A DNA stretch of 64,000 nt, taken from positions 2,976,001 through 3,040,000 of the forward strand of contig NZ_CP029608.1 in assembly GCF_003352185.1 (NCBI RefSeq), written 5' to 3'. Shown here piece after piece: positions 1 to 8,485 of the stretch; within the stretch, counting starts at the first letter, position 1, and the number at the start of each line of letters is the position of its first letter. The notes beneath the pieces were generated by a model, which worked only from the letters and a program-made list of their open reading frames with translations, was not told the origin of the DNA and ran no database searches. Both the position numbers and the translations under genes were made by a program. Source of the DNA: Pseudomonas kribbensis. Lineage in GTDB: Bacteria; Pseudomonadota; Gammaproteobacteria; Pseudomonadales; Pseudomonadaceae.

Positions 1-51
1 GACATGCGTCAGCGCACGCGTCTGTGGACCACTTTCCGTAGCCATCAATAA
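1..51 (+). CDS. possible 3' end of an upstream gene (partial)
   Basis: Frame 1 is open from the window edge to a TAA at 49-51 and reads DMRQRTRLWTTFRSHQ before the stop. It ends 29 bases before the agmatinase start, which would suit the tail of a co-transcribed gene. With only 16 codons no family can be recognised and chance is possible. Confidence 0.3.
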   Translation, partial: DMRQRTRLWTTFRSHQ

Positions 52-80
52 CCCTGGATAAATACCAAAGGAGCACATCG

Positions 81-1040
81 ATGGACGTGCCAATGCAGAA
101 CGATCAGGCCCTGACCCGTCACAGCCTTTACGGCACCGCTGCCGAAAGCACCTACGCCGGGATCACCAGTTTCATGCGCCGGCGCTACAGCCGTGACCTG
201 CGCGGCGTGGACGTGGCGGTCAGCGGCGTGCCGTTCGACACCGCTACCAGCAACCGTCCGGGCGCCCGTTTCGGGCCTCGCGGGATTCGAGCGGCGTCCA
301 CCGGGATTGCCTGGGAACGGCACTGGCCCTGGGCGTTCGACCCGTTCGATCATCTGGCGGTGATCGATTACGGCGATTGCGACTTCGATTACGGCTCGCC
401 GCACACCATCCCGGAAAGCATCGAGGCCCACGCCGAGCACATCCTCAGCTCCGGCAGTGCGATGCTCACCTTCGGCGGCGATCATTTCATCAGCTATCCG
501 CTGCTCAAGGCCCATGCGCGCAAGCACGGCACGCTGTCGCTGATCCACTTCGACGCCCACAGCGACACCTGGCCGGACGAGGGCGGCAAACGGGTCGACC
601 ACGGCACCATGTTCTGGCACGCGGCGCGGGAAGGGCTGGTGGATCCGGCGCGTTCGGTGCAGATCGGTTTGCGCACCACCAACGACGATCATCAGGGCTT
701 TCAGGTGCTGGACGCACGGCAGGTGCATCGCCGTGGCTGCGAGGCGATTGTCGAGGCCATTCGTGCGCGGGTCGGGGACAATCCGGTTTACCTGACGTTC
801 GACATCGACTGTCTGGATCCGGCCTTCGCACCGGGCACCGGGACGCCGGTCTGCGGCGGGTTGAGCACGGTGCAGGCGCTGGAAATCCTCGGAGGCCTGC
901 GCGGGATCAATCTGGTGGGCATGGACGTGGTAGAAGTGGCCCCGGCCTATGACCATGCAGACGTGACGTCGCTGGCGGCGGCAACGCTGGCGATGGAGAT
1001 GCTGTGTCTGTACGCGGCGAGGCACAAAGTCGACGCGTAA
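81..1040 (+). CDS. speB: agmatinase (ureohydrolase family)
   Basis: Cytoplasmic Mn-dependent ureohydrolase of 319 residues, expected to split agmatine into putrescine and urea in the arginine decarboxylase route to polyamines. The binuclear metal site is complete: GGDH at 132-135, HFDAHSDT at 156-163 (D158, H160, D162) and FDIDCLDP at 240-247 (D241, D243), followed by EVAPAYDHAD near the C terminus. The length and the run VYLTFDIDCLDPAFAPGTG agree closely with SpeB of enteric bacteria. The start ATG has AAAGGAG seven bases upstream. Pseudomonads carry related guanidinobutyrase (GbuA) and guanidinopropionase (GpuA) paralogues, so the exact guanidino substrate is an inference. A short open frame just upstream may be its operon partner. 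Confidence 0.88.
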   Translation: MDVPMQNDQALTRHSLYGTAAESTYAGITSFMRRRYSRDLRGVDVAVSGVPFDTATSNRPGARFGPRGIRAASTGIAWERHWPWAFDPFDHLAVIDYGDCDFDYGSPHTIPESIEAHAEHILSSGSAMLTFGGDHFISYPLLKAHARKHGTLSLIHFDAHSDTWPDEGGKRVDHGTMFWHAAREGLVDPARSVQIGLRTTNDDHQGFQVLDARQVHRRGCEAIVEAIRARVGDNPVYLTFDIDCLDPAFAPGTGTPVCGGLSTVQALEILGGLRGINLVGMDVVEVAPAYDHADVTSLAAATLAMEMLCLYAARHKVDA

Positions 1041-1062
1041 TCAGCTCTGAGCCTGGTGAAAG

Positions 1063-1096
1063 CTCCTGACAATTTCTGACACCAGGCTCTGCTAAG
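1063..1096 (+). promoter_or_regulatory. putative operator/promoter, copy 1, upstream of the YafY-type regulator
   Basis: A 34-bp stretch with CTCCTGACAA, then CTGAC after three bases, then GGCT and CT..G at fixed offsets. The same arrangement recurs at 1829-1862 in front of the SnoaL-like gene, with about two thirds of bases identical and no gaps. CTGACA resembles a -35 element, and GCTAAG at 1091-1096 could serve as a poor -10. A site shared by the regulator and its neighbour suggests autoregulation and control of the partner gene. Confidence 0.5.
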
Positions 1097-1128
1097 CTCC
1101 GGCAAATTTCCGTCCTGAGCCCCGCATC

Positions 1129-1845
1129 GTGTCGCGAACCACTCGTTTACTGACTTTGCTGCAAGTGTTGCGCGGCAAGAAACGCCCGGTGACGGCGGCG
1201 ACGCTGGCGTCCGAGCTGGAAATCTCCGAACGCACCCTCTATCGCGACATCGCCGAACTGACGGCCCTCGGCGCGCCGATCCACGGCGAGGCGGGCATTG
1301 GTTATGTGCTGCGCAGCGGTCTGTTTCTACCGCCGCTGATGCTCAACGCCGATGAGACCGAAGCCATCGTTCTGGGCTTGCGTTACGTCGATCAGCGTGG
1401 CGACGAGGTCCTGAGCAAAGCCGCAGCGGATGCGTTGGCGAAAATCGCGGCGGTGCTGGACCCGCAGGCTCAGGAGGCGATGCGCAATCCGACGGTGATG
1501 CCCGGGCCGCCCGGTTACGGGTTCCCGCAGAACGTGGTGCCGTTGAATGTGTTTCGTCAGGCGATCCGCGATCAGGCCAAGCTGCACATCGATTACGCCG
1601 ACGCACAGCAGGTGCCGAGCCAGCGCTTGATCTGGCCTTTGGCGCTGGGGTTTCTCAACGAGGTGCGGATCATCGTCGCGTGGTGCGAGTTGCGCAGTGC
1701 GTATCGCACGTTTCGCACCGACCGCATTGCCGCTGCCAGCCTGCAGGGCGAGCGTTATCCGGGACGCCGCAGCGACCTGCTGCGCACCTGGCAGCGACAG
1801 ATGCAACTGGACGACAACGGGCGTTTCACTCCTGACAAAAACTGA
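1129..1845 (+). CDS. YafY-family transcriptional regulator (HTH_11 + WYL)
   Basis: A 238-residue DNA-binding protein beginning with GTG. Residues about 20-50 (PVTAATLASELEISERTLYR) form a DeoR/HTH_11 helix-turn-helix, and the second half holds a WYL-type ligand-sensing domain, seen in LHIDYADAQQ and in RLIWPLALGFLNEVRIIVAW around 145-190. Members usually repress an adjacent small enzyme gene and are relieved by a ligand or nucleic acid that binds the WYL domain. Here the adjacent gene is a SnoaL-like protein 51 bases downstream, and both genes are preceded by the same 34-bp motif. The second copy overlaps the end of this gene, so it lies partly in coding DNA. The ligand is unknown. Confidence 0.85.
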   Translation: MSRTTRLLTLLQVLRGKKRPVTAATLASELEISERTLYRDIAELTALGAPIHGEAGIGYVLRSGLFLPPLMLNADETEAIVLGLRYVDQRGDEVLSKAAADALAKIAAVLDPQAQEAMRNPTVMPGPPGYGFPQNVVPLNVFRQAIRDQAKLHIDYADAQQVPSQRLIWPLALGFLNEVRIIVAWCELRSAYRTFRTDRIAAASLQGERYPGRRSDLLRTWQRQMQLDDNGRFTPDKN

Positions 1846-1862
1846 CGCAGGGCTGTTCTAGG
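1829..1862 (+). promoter_or_regulatory. putative operator/promoter, copy 2, upstream of the SnoaL-like gene
   Basis: Second copy of the motif at 1063-1096, aligned without gaps: CTCCTGACAA, three bases, CTGAC, then GGCT and CT.GG. It overlaps the last codons and the stop of the regulator gene (TGA at 1843-1845) and lies 35 bases before the next start codon. TTCTAGGAT at 1856-1864 could act as the -10. Confidence 0.5.
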
Positions 1863-1896
1863 ATGGCGTCAGAACCGAAAACAAGGAGCTGCACTC

Positions 1897-2238
1897 ATGT
1901 TCCATCCCACCTCGATACTCGCCCCGGCCATCGTTGAGTACATCAATGCCGCCAATGCTCGCGATACGTCCCGGGTCGGCAGTTTTTTTGCCGAGGATGC
2001 CCATGTGTTTGATGAAGGCCGGCATCAGGTCGGCCCGCAGGCCATCGCCGACTGGATGCAAGATACCGCCCAGCGCTATCAGCCACGGGTCGAGGTGCTG
2101 GGCGTCCAGCAGCGCACCGGCAAAGTGCTGGTGCAAGGGCTGATTTCCGGGACGTTTCCTGGCAGCCCGCTGGAGCTGCGCTACACCTTTCGCCTCAACG
2201 AGCAGGGCAAAATCGCACGGCTGGATATTTCCGTGTAG
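1897..2238 (+). CDS. SnoaL-like / NTF2-fold family protein
   Basis: A small cytoplasmic protein of 113 residues with the SnoaL/NTF2-like pattern: an N-terminal helix (VEYINAANARDTSRVGSFFAEDAHVFDE), a central FAEDA..V..EG segment, and C-terminal strands ending in LRYTFRLNEQGKIARLDI. The family includes polyketide cyclases, ketosteroid isomerases and many proteins of unknown activity; no catalytic assignment is possible here. AAGGAGCT lies about eight bases before the ATG. It is the probable target of the YafY-type regulator immediately upstream, as in many pseudomonads where such pairs occur. Confidence 0.75.
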   Translation: MFHPTSILAPAIVEYINAANARDTSRVGSFFAEDAHVFDEGRHQVGPQAIADWMQDTAQRYQPRVEVLGVQQRTGKVLVQGLISGTFPGSPLELRYTFRLNEQGKIARLDISV

Positions 2239-2260
2239 CCGTCGTGGCATACTGCCGCGC

Positions 2261-3379
2261 ATGACTTTCGACTCTCCCTTAAGCGCCTGGCAACATGCCG
2301 TCGAGCACAAGGGCTTCATCCAGGATGAAGCCCAGGAGCACGCGGTCTGGGCGTTGCAAAAATGCCATGAGGCCCTGCACGCCGGTGCCCGCTCGGTCAC
2401 CGGTGTATACCTGTGGGGCCCGGTCGGGCGCGGCAAGACCTGGCTGATGGACCAGTTCCATCAAAGCCTGCGGGTGCCGGCGCGGCGGCAGCACTTTCAT
2501 CACTTCATGGGCTGGGTCCATCAGCGCTCGTTTCAACTGACGGGTATCGCCGATCCGCTGCGGGCCTTGGCGCGTGAGCTGGCGGCCGAAGTACGGGTGC
2601 TGTGTTTCGACGAGTTGTTCGTCAATGACATCGGCGATGCGATCATCCTCGGGCGGTTGTTCCAGGTGATGTTCGACGAAGGCGTGGTGGTGGTCTGCAC
2701 CTCCAACCTGCCGCCGGATCAGTTGTATGCCGACGGATTCAACCGTGACCGCTTCCTGCCGGCCATCACGGCGATCAAGCAACACATGCAGGTGGTGGCG
2801 GTGAACGGCGCCGAAGATCATCGATTGCATCCGGGGGCCATCGAACAACGCTATTGGGTTGCATCACCGGGGCAGGGTCGCGCGCTAAACCAGGTGTTCG
2901 ACGCATTGGCCGCCGGGCAAACCGTCAGCGCCGAACCGGTGCCGGTCGGTTACCGCGCCTTGAACGTGGTGCAGGCCAGCGATTCAGTGTTGTGGTGCCG
3001 TTACGCCGACCTGTGCGAGCAACCGTTCGCCGCCATGGACTTCATCGCGCTGTGCGACACCTACCGGGCTATTCTGTTGAGCGAGGTGCCGAACCTGAGC
3101 GCGCAGAAGCGTGAAGGGCGGATCGCTCGTGGCACCGAGGACGGCGCGGAGCGGGTGGTGGCCGGCGACCGCGAGTTGCCGCAGTTGTCGGTGCATGACG
3201 ACGGCGTGCGCCGCTTTATTGCGCTGGTCGACGAGTGTTACGACCGCAAGGTGCCGCTGTACATCGAGGCCGATGTGCCGATGGACGCGCTGTACACCGA
3301 GGGTTATCTGGAGTTCCCGTTCCGCCGGACCCTCAGCCGTTTGCAGGAGATGCAGCTGCAACGCTTTGCCGACACTTGA
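2261..3379 (+). CDS. zapE: ZapE/AFG1-family cell division ATPase
   Basis: A 372-residue P-loop ATPase of the AFG1/ZapE family. Walker A is GPVGRGKT at 53-60 and Walker B is VLCFDELFVND at about 113-123, followed by the family signature GDAIILGRLF and the sensor region VVVVCTSNLPPDQLY. In E. coli ZapE associates with the Z-ring and affects constriction under stress, and the mitochondrial relative AFG1 is linked to protein quality control. The C-terminal third, with LSVHDDGVRRFIALVDECYDRKVPLY, is also family-typical. It starts 22 bases after the SnoaL-like gene. Pseudomonads commonly carry a second ZapE near ribosomal genes, so this copy may be a paralogue with a different role. Confidence 0.85.
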   Translation: MTFDSPLSAWQHAVEHKGFIQDEAQEHAVWALQKCHEALHAGARSVTGVYLWGPVGRGKTWLMDQFHQSLRVPARRQHFHHFMGWVHQRSFQLTGIADPLRALARELAAEVRVLCFDELFVNDIGDAIILGRLFQVMFDEGVVVVCTSNLPPDQLYADGFNRDRFLPAITAIKQHMQVVAVNGAEDHRLHPGAIEQRYWVASPGQGRALNQVFDALAAGQTVSAEPVPVGYRALNVVQASDSVLWCRYADLCEQPFAAMDFIALCDTYRAILLSEVPNLSAQKREGRIARGTEDGAERVVAGDRELPQLSVHDDGVRRFIALVDECYDRKVPLYIEADVPMDALYTEGYLEFPFRRTLSRLQEMQLQRFADT

Positions 3380-3396
3380 TGCACGGAGGGCGCGAC

Positions 3397-3978
3397 ATGC
3401 CTCAGCCACTGTCCCACCATTTGCTGACCATGGCCTATCAGAACGCCTGGGCCAACCATCGACTGGCCAAGGCCTGGAGCCAGCTCGAAGACAGGGAGCT
3501 GGCAGCACCACGGGTCAGCTTCTTCCCGAGCATTCGCCTGACCCTCAATCACATCCTCACGTGCGACTGGTTCTACGTCGATGCGCTGGAACGCGAGTTG
3601 CGCGGTGACGAACCGCATCCTGACTGCTACGTGTTCTTCAATGCAGACGAACCCTTCACCGAGGCACAGGCCTTGCGCCGCGAACAGGCCCATGTCGACC
3701 GCCGCTTGATCGCCTATTGCGAGCAACTGCGCGATGCCGATCTGGGTCGCATCGTCACCATTGCCCGGGACACGCCGCAGCACGACAGCCGTCTGCGGAT
3801 GATCTCGCACCTGTTCGAACATCAGACCCACCATCGTGGCCAGGTCCACGCCATGCTCAGCGGCACACCGGTGAAACCGCCGCAACTGGACGAGTTTTTC
3901 TGCGCCGGCGAATCCGGGTTGCGGGCCGAGGATTTCGCCGAGCTGGGCTGGACGGAAGAATTGATCTGGGGCCACTGA
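3397..3978 (+). CDS. DinB family protein
   Basis: A DinB-like four-helix-bundle protein of 193 residues. The metal-binding histidine triad of the family is visible: one His in TLNHILTCDWFY near residue 48 and two in FEHQTHHRGQVHAML near 137-141. Members include putative metal-dependent hydrolases and thiol transferases; the substrate is not predictable. The start is placed at ATG 3397, because GGAGGG lies six bases before it; an in-frame ATG at 3379 overlaps the zapE stop and has no ribosome-binding site. It follows zapE closely and may be in the same transcript. Confidence 0.8.
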   Translation: MPQPLSHHLLTMAYQNAWANHRLAKAWSQLEDRELAAPRVSFFPSIRLTLNHILTCDWFYVDALERELRGDEPHPDCYVFFNADEPFTEAQALRREQAHVDRRLIAYCEQLRDADLGRIVTIARDTPQHDSRLRMISHLFEHQTHHRGQVHAMLSGTPVKPPQLDEFFCAGESGLRAEDFAELGWTEELIWGH

Positions 3979-4075
3979 GACGGTCGGGTTGTGGTCGGAG
4001 GTTGCCTCGCGCTAAGGTCGGTGAGCCTTTCAGTGCGTATGAAATGCACCGGGGCCCGTGCGATCGAGGATGGAA

Positions 4076-4573
4076 ATGGATTCCGCAGAGATTCTTGTAC
4101 TTCAAGCCAGCTATACCAACCCGCTGCATGCCGAGGCCATCGGTGTGGTGCTCAATCATTACGCCGAAGACCCGATGGGTGGCGGTCATCCCATTGCCCC
4201 CGAACTGTTGCAGCAACTGCCCGTAGAGCTGGCCAAGCGGCCTCACGCGTTCAGCGTTCTTGCCTTTGTCGGTGGCGAACCGGCAGGGCTGGTCAACTGC
4301 TTCGAGGGTTTTTCGACCTTTGCCTGCAAACCGCTGGTCAACGTGCACGATGTGTCGGTGGTGTCGAAATTTCGCGGCTTGGGGCTGAGCCAGAAAATGC
4401 TGCACAAGGTCGAGGAAATCGCCCGTCAGCGCGGCTGCTGCAAGATCACCCTGGAAGTGCTCGAAGGTAATGCCGTTGCTCAGGGCTCCTACACAAAATT
4501 CGGCTTTGCGCCGGGCATGTTCGACCCGAATCACGGGCGCATGCTGTTCTGGATCAAGGAATTGCAGGCATAA
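4076..4573 (+). CDS. GNAT family N-acetyltransferase
   Basis: A GCN5-related acetyltransferase of about 165 residues. The acetyl-CoA binding motif A appears as VVSKFRGLGLSQKMLHKVEE, preceded by the strand VNVHDVSVV, and motif B ends in GNAVAQGSYTKFGF. The acceptor substrate is unknown; the pattern fits small-molecule or N-terminal acetyltransferases. GAGG at 4066-4069 sits six bases before ATG 4076; ATG 4070 and GTG 4058 are in frame but less well spaced. The stop overlaps the A-tract of a terminator that serves the opposite strand. Confidence 0.8.
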   Translation: MDSAEILVLQASYTNPLHAEAIGVVLNHYAEDPMGGGHPIAPELLQQLPVELAKRPHAFSVLAFVGGEPAGLVNCFEGFSTFACKPLVNVHDVSVVSKFRGLGLSQKMLHKVEEIARQRGCCKITLEVLEGNAVAQGSYTKFGFAPGMFDPNHGRMLFWIKELQA

Positions 4574-4595
4574 AAAAGGCGCCCCGAAGGGCGCC
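4572..4595 (-). terminator. intrinsic terminator for the small secreted-protein gene
   Basis: Read on the minus strand: stem GGCGCCC / GGGCGCC with a TTCG tetraloop, followed by six T residues. It overlaps the stop codon of the convergent acetyltransferase gene. Confidence 0.75.
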
Positions 4596-4656
4596 CAACT
4601 GTCATCTGCGAAGCCAGAGCGGAGCCATCGCAGGTCCATCGGTAAACCTTGTTACA

Positions 4657-4863
4657 TCACGGACGGTAATGCTCGGTGACCTGTGCTGTCTGGTCGTCCG
4701 GAACGCGGAGTTCGTTGGTTTTGGTGTCAGCCTGCTGGCTTTGGGCGGTGTGGACCGGGAAGTTTTCCCAGTGATTGCGCATCCGCTCGGCACCGCCCTC
4801 GGCGAAAGCGCTGGCGGATGCCAGTGTGATCAGACCGGCAAGGAGTGCAGTCGTGGTTTTCAT
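4657..4863 (-). CDS. small secreted protein of unknown function
   Basis: A 68-residue protein with a clear Sec signal peptide, MKTTTALLAGLITLASASAF, probably cut after AFA to leave about 47 residues in the periplasm. The mature part is polar and low in complexity (Gln, Thr, Asn, Asp rich) with no cysteine and no recognised domain. CAGGAGAC lies just before the ATG. It stands alone between the acetyltransferase and CptA genes and ends at its own terminator. The combination of signal peptide, ribosome-binding site and terminator supports a real gene; I do not recognise the family. Confidence 0.65.
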   Translation of the reverse strand: MKTTTALLAGLITLASASAFAEGGAERMRNHWENFPVHTAQSQQADTKTNELRVPDDQTAQVTEHYRP

Positions 4864-5061
4864 GGTTGTCTCCTGCGAAAAAATGTCGGAGCCGTTCGTC
4901 CATGAATCAGTGCCTCGAGGCGCAGTGTCCGTTGAGGGCATTAACCAGGGGTTAACGCGCGCCCTGTGCAGGTTTTACCGATTGTTTCCGAAGGGGCGGA
5001 GAGGGCGATTCAGGAGAAAACAGGGAGTAGTGTCATTTCTGGGTGTGGCGAGAGCATGAAA

Positions 5062-5083
5062 AAAGGGCCGTTTCCGGCCCTTT
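5062..5083 (-). terminator. intrinsic terminator for cptA
   Basis: Nine-base-pair stem AAAGGGCCG / CGGCCCTTT with a four-base loop, followed on the minus strand by further T residues (CCCTTTTTTCAT). It lies just after the stop codon of the phosphoethanolamine transferase gene. Confidence 0.8.
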
Positions 5084-5087
5084 CTGG

Positions 5088-6836
5088 TTATTGCTTGACG
5101 ACTTCCTTCGGCGCCTCTTCGGGCTTTTTCGGCTTCATCAGGCTGAAGTCGATCAGTGCTCGCTGTTCGCGTTCGTAAGGGTTGCCGATCAACAGGGGAC
5201 GCTGTTTGAAGCTGTCGCTGACCACGCTTTTGCTGCGGTCCAGTTCATCGAAACTCAAACCGGCCAGATCCGCCCAGGTGTGGATCAGGTGGGCGCTGCT
5301 GTAAGGCCGGCTCAGATCCGCAGCGAAACTCCAGTCGTGGTTTTCAAGCCACTTCGGCGAGGCCCAGGCCATGAACGGAATGGTGTACATCGGCGCGGTC
5401 GGTTTGTTTTCGTTACGACCCAGGGTGGTGTGACCCGCCGAGTCGAACACGTCTTCACCGTGGTCGGAGAGGTAAAGCAGGAAACCGTTCGGATCGGACT
5501 TGGCGTAGTCCTTGATCAGGCTCGACACCACGAAGTCGTTGTACAGCACCGCGTTGTCGTAGCTGTTGTAGGTCGGCACCTGATCGTCACGCACGCCGGC
5601 CGGGACGCCAGTGCGGTCCTGGAACTTGTCGAAGCTCGGCGGATAACGGTACTGGTAGCTCATGTGCGTACCGAGCAGGTGCACGACGATCAGCTTGCGC
5701 GGTGCCGGGTCGGTCAGGGCCTTGTTGAACGGCTCGATCACGTCACCGTCGTACTGCGCGGCGTTCTGGTTGCGGTTGTTGTTCAGGTACACCTGCTCGT
5801 CGGCCTGTTCGGAGAAGGTCGTGAGCATGGTGTTGCGCTTGGTCATGGTCTGCTGGTTGGTGATCCAGAACGTCTTGTAGCCCGCCTGTTTCATCATGCT
5901 GACCAGCGATGGCGTGGACAGGTACAGATCCGGGTTTTCTTCGTCGGCGAAGGTCAGCACCTGCTGCAGCGCTTCGATGGTGTACGGACGCGGGGTGACG
6001 ACGTTATCGAAGACCGACAGCTGGTCCTTGAGCTTGTCCAGTTCCGGCGTGGTCTTGCGCTGATACCCATAGAGGCTCATGCGCTGGCGGTTGGTGGACT
6101 CGCCGATCACCAGCACCAGGGTCGCAGGCTGGTTGGCGCCGGCATCCTTGAGGTTGTGCAGCGGCGGGATCTTGCTCGCGCTGTGGAGCATGCCCTGCAT
6201 CTCGCCCAGGGTTTCCAGGTAGCGGTGGTAGGCCACGGCCATCTGCCATGGCACGGCCGGTTCGATGCGGGTTTCGAATTTCTCGAAACCGCCGGCGAAG
6301 CTGCCGGTGCGCTGGGTCTGCTTGATCAGTGGGTAACCGACCACCGCGAACAGGATCGCCATGGCCGCCACGAAGGCCCGGCCACGGGGCATGTAGACCG
6401 GACGCAGGCGGGTCCACAGGAAGTAGGCGAACGCAGTGTGAGCGAGGAACGCAGGAATCATCCACCAGGCGAAGTACTGGGTGATGTACTCGCCGGCTTC
6501 CGACACGTTCGACTCGAACATGATGAAGATGACGCTCTGGGAGAATTCCTGCTGATAGATGAAGAAGTAGCCCAGGCTGGCCATCGAGCAGGCCCACAGC
6601 ACCACGCCGATCACGGCGGCGAGCAGGCGGGTGCGTTTGGGGAACAGCAGCATCGGCGCCAGCCAGACTGCGCTCATCACGAATGCCTGACGGAACCCGG
6701 TGAAGCCAGAGGTGCCGGTCAGCTGGATCAGTAGTTGAGTGATACCGGAGAAGTACCAGAAGAACACAAACAGCCAGATGAAACCGGCCCAGTCAAAACC
6801 TGCCGCAGCAGTCTTGCTGCGTTTAAACCATGCCAT
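5088..6836 (-). CDS. cptA: phosphoethanolamine transferase, CptA type
   Basis: An inner-membrane enzyme of 582 residues that should move phosphoethanolamine from phosphatidylethanolamine onto the lipopolysaccharide core or lipid A, changing surface charge. The first 170 residues hold about five membrane segments (for example FIWLFVFFWYFSGI and AAVIGVVLWACSMASLGYFF). The periplasmic sulfatase-fold domain follows, with the nucleophile T248 in VIGEST (245-248), the metal-site motif LSDHGED and the downstream AGH. Length and N-terminal organisation fit CptA/EptC of Salmonella (577 residues) better than the shorter EptA. The acceptor site (core heptose or lipid A) cannot be decided from sequence. 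It is monocistronic with its own terminator. Confidence 0.82.
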   Translation of the reverse strand: MAWFKRSKTAAAGFDWAGFIWLFVFFWYFSGITQLLIQLTGTSGFTGFRQAFVMSAVWLAPMLLFPKRTRLLAAVIGVVLWACSMASLGYFFIYQQEFSQSVIFIMFESNVSEAGEYITQYFAWWMIPAFLAHTAFAYFLWTRLRPVYMPRGRAFVAAMAILFAVVGYPLIKQTQRTGSFAGGFEKFETRIEPAVPWQMAVAYHRYLETLGEMQGMLHSASKIPPLHNLKDAGANQPATLVLVIGESTNRQRMSLYGYQRKTTPELDKLKDQLSVFDNVVTPRPYTIEALQQVLTFADEENPDLYLSTPSLVSMMKQAGYKTFWITNQQTMTKRNTMLTTFSEQADEQVYLNNNRNQNAAQYDGDVIEPFNKALTDPAPRKLIVVHLLGTHMSYQYRYPPSFDKFQDRTGVPAGVRDDQVPTYNSYDNAVLYNDFVVSSLIKDYAKSDPNGFLLYLSDHGEDVFDSAGHTTLGRNENKPTAPMYTIPFMAWASPKWLENHDWSFAADLSRPYSSAHLIHTWADLAGLSFDELDRSKSVVSDSFKQRPLLIGNPYEREQRALIDFSLMKPKKPEEAPKEVVKQ

Positions 6837-7049
6837 TCAGCACTCCAACTCAGTCACCATTGCCACCGCCGGGACGTTTCATGAAATCGGGAGCATGAAA
6901 CCGACGAACGGAAGCCGCGCGCGGACACGCACGGCAGAATGGGCCGGAGTATCAACAAGCCAATGTGAAAACTTCGTTAGTTGCCGTGAATGGCAGAGGG
7001 CGGATCATGTCGGGAACGGCTGGGCAGCGGTTCCCGATCAGGCGGGCGG

Positions 7050-7232
7050 TCAGGCGTGGGGTGAGCGCTGGACGCGTGGCAGAGGCTTTGGCTCGACGCC
7101 TTGGGTCATCAGACGCAGTTGCGCCAGCTCTTGTTTAAGCTGGTCGCGTTCGTCTTTCAATTGACGCAGTTCATCGCGGCGGATCGTGACGTACAGGGTT
7201 TGTGGCGGCATTGCTGTGTGTACTGTGCCCAT
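7050..7232 (-). CDS. small coiled-coil protein of unknown function
   Basis: A 60-residue protein. Its centre, LRQLKDERDQLKQELAQLR, has the charged heptad pattern of a short coiled coil, after a strand-like segment TLYVTIRRDE; the tail is basic and Pro-rich. GAGGTG precedes the ATG at a good distance, which supports expression. No family is recognised. It lies upstream of cptA on the same strand with a 213-base gap, and divergently from gnd. Confidence 0.5.
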   Translation of the reverse strand: MGTVHTAMPPQTLYVTIRRDELRQLKDERDQLKQELAQLRLMTQGVEPKPLPRVQRSPHA

Positions 7233-7504
7233 TGCTCACCTCGCAAATGGCGTGTCTCAACTGCAGATCGCTCCCGATAGCGGGCGCTGATCTGCTATCG
7301 GCGCCGATTCTGGTTTCTTTTGCTCGTGAATGGAACTTTTTTATTTTTCATGGTCGTTGTGTCTTCGCCACGTTTCCCGACGTTATCAGTCTGGATCGGG
7401 CACAATGCCCGGAAACTTCACACCGACGCTCTGGACTAACCTCCATGAGAGCGTTGGGCTATAACCTTTGACACACTTTTATTTGTAGTAAGGAGCATCA
7501 GCAC

Positions 7505-8485
7505 ATGCAACTCGGGATTATTGGACTGGGCCGCATGGGCGGCAATATTGCACGGCGTCTGATGCTCAACGGTCACACCACCGTTGTTTACGACCGCAAT
7601 ACCGCCTTTGTCGACACCCTGGCCGCCGAGGGCTCTACCGGCGTTGCCGATCTGCCTGCGCTGGTTGCGGGCCTGGCCAAGCCGCGTGCCGTGTGGGTCA
7701 TGCTGCCGGCCGGCGCGCCGACCGAAGACACCATCGAAACCCTGAGCACGCTCCTTGAGGCGGGCGATACCATCATCGATGGCGGCAACACCAACTATAA
7801 GGACGACATCCGCCGGGCCAAGACCCTGGCCGAGAAGGGCCTGCACTACATCGACGTCGGCACCTCCGGCGGCGTCTGGGGCCTTGAGCGCGGCTACTGC
7901 ATGATGATCGGCGGCGATGCCGAGACCGTTAAGCGCCTGGACCCGCTGTTCGCCGCACTGGCCCCGGGCATGGGCGACATCCCGCGCACCAAGGACCGCA
8001 AATCCGATGATCACCGTGCCGAGCACGGCTACATCCATGCCGGTCCTGCCGGTGCCGGTCACTTCGTGAAGATGATTCACAACGGTATCGAGTACGGCAT
8101 GATGGCGGCCTTCGCCGAAGGCTTCGACATCCTCAAGACCAAGTCCAGCGAGCTTCTGCCGGAAGATCAGCGTTTCGACCTGAATGTGGCCGACATCGCC
8201 GAAGTCTGGCGTCGTGGTAGCGTGGTGTCGTCGTGGCTGCTCGACCTGACCGCCGATGCCCTGGCGGTCGACCCGAAACTCGACGGATTCTCCGGTTCCG
8301 TAGCCGATAGCGGTGAAGGTCAATGGACCATCGAAGCGGCAATGGAACAAAAGGTGCCGGTACCGGTGCTGTCCAACTCGCTGTTCTCGCGCTACCGCTC
8401 CCGCGGACAGGGCACGTTCGGTGACAAGATCCTCTCGGCCCAGCGCTTCGGCTTCGGCGGCCACGTAGAGACTGCGAAGAAATGA
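7505..8485 (+). CDS. gnd: 6-phosphogluconate dehydrogenase (decarboxylating), short form
   Basis: A 326-residue cytoplasmic oxidoreductase that converts 6-phosphogluconate to ribulose 5-phosphate and CO2. The Rossmann motif GLGRMG is at 7-12, the substrate motif [10 protein letters not shown] near 94-103, and [19 protein letters not shown] near 180 carries the catalytic Lys and His. The roughly 300-residue length is that of the GndA/YqeC-type short form, often NAD-preferring, rather than the 470-residue E. coli Gnd. It opens an operon: the stop overlaps the start of zwf as ATGA. AAGGAG lies ten bases before the ATG. Confidence 0.92.
   Translation: MQLGIIGLGRMGGNIARRLMLNGHTTVVYDRNTAFVDTLAAEGSTGVADLPALVAGLAKPRAVWVMLPAGAPTEDTIETLSTLLEAGDTIIDGGNTNYKDDIRRAKTLAEKGLHYIDVGTSGGVWGLERGYCMMIGGDAETVKRLDPLFAALAPGMGDIPRTKDRKSDDHRAEHGYIHAGPAGAGHFVKMIHNGIEYGMMAAFAEGFDILKTKSSELLPEDQRFDLNVADIAEVWRRGSVVSSWLLDLTADALAVDPKLDGFSGSVADSGEGQWTIEAAMEQKVPVPVLSNSLFSRYRSRGQGTFGDKILSAQRFGFGGHVETAKK

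Noticed and set aside
5043..6734. 563-residue frame on the plus strand
   Set aside because: It lies opposite cptA, which has clear sulfatase motifs and membrane segments; the plus-strand product is rich in Arg, Val, Gly and His with no domain.
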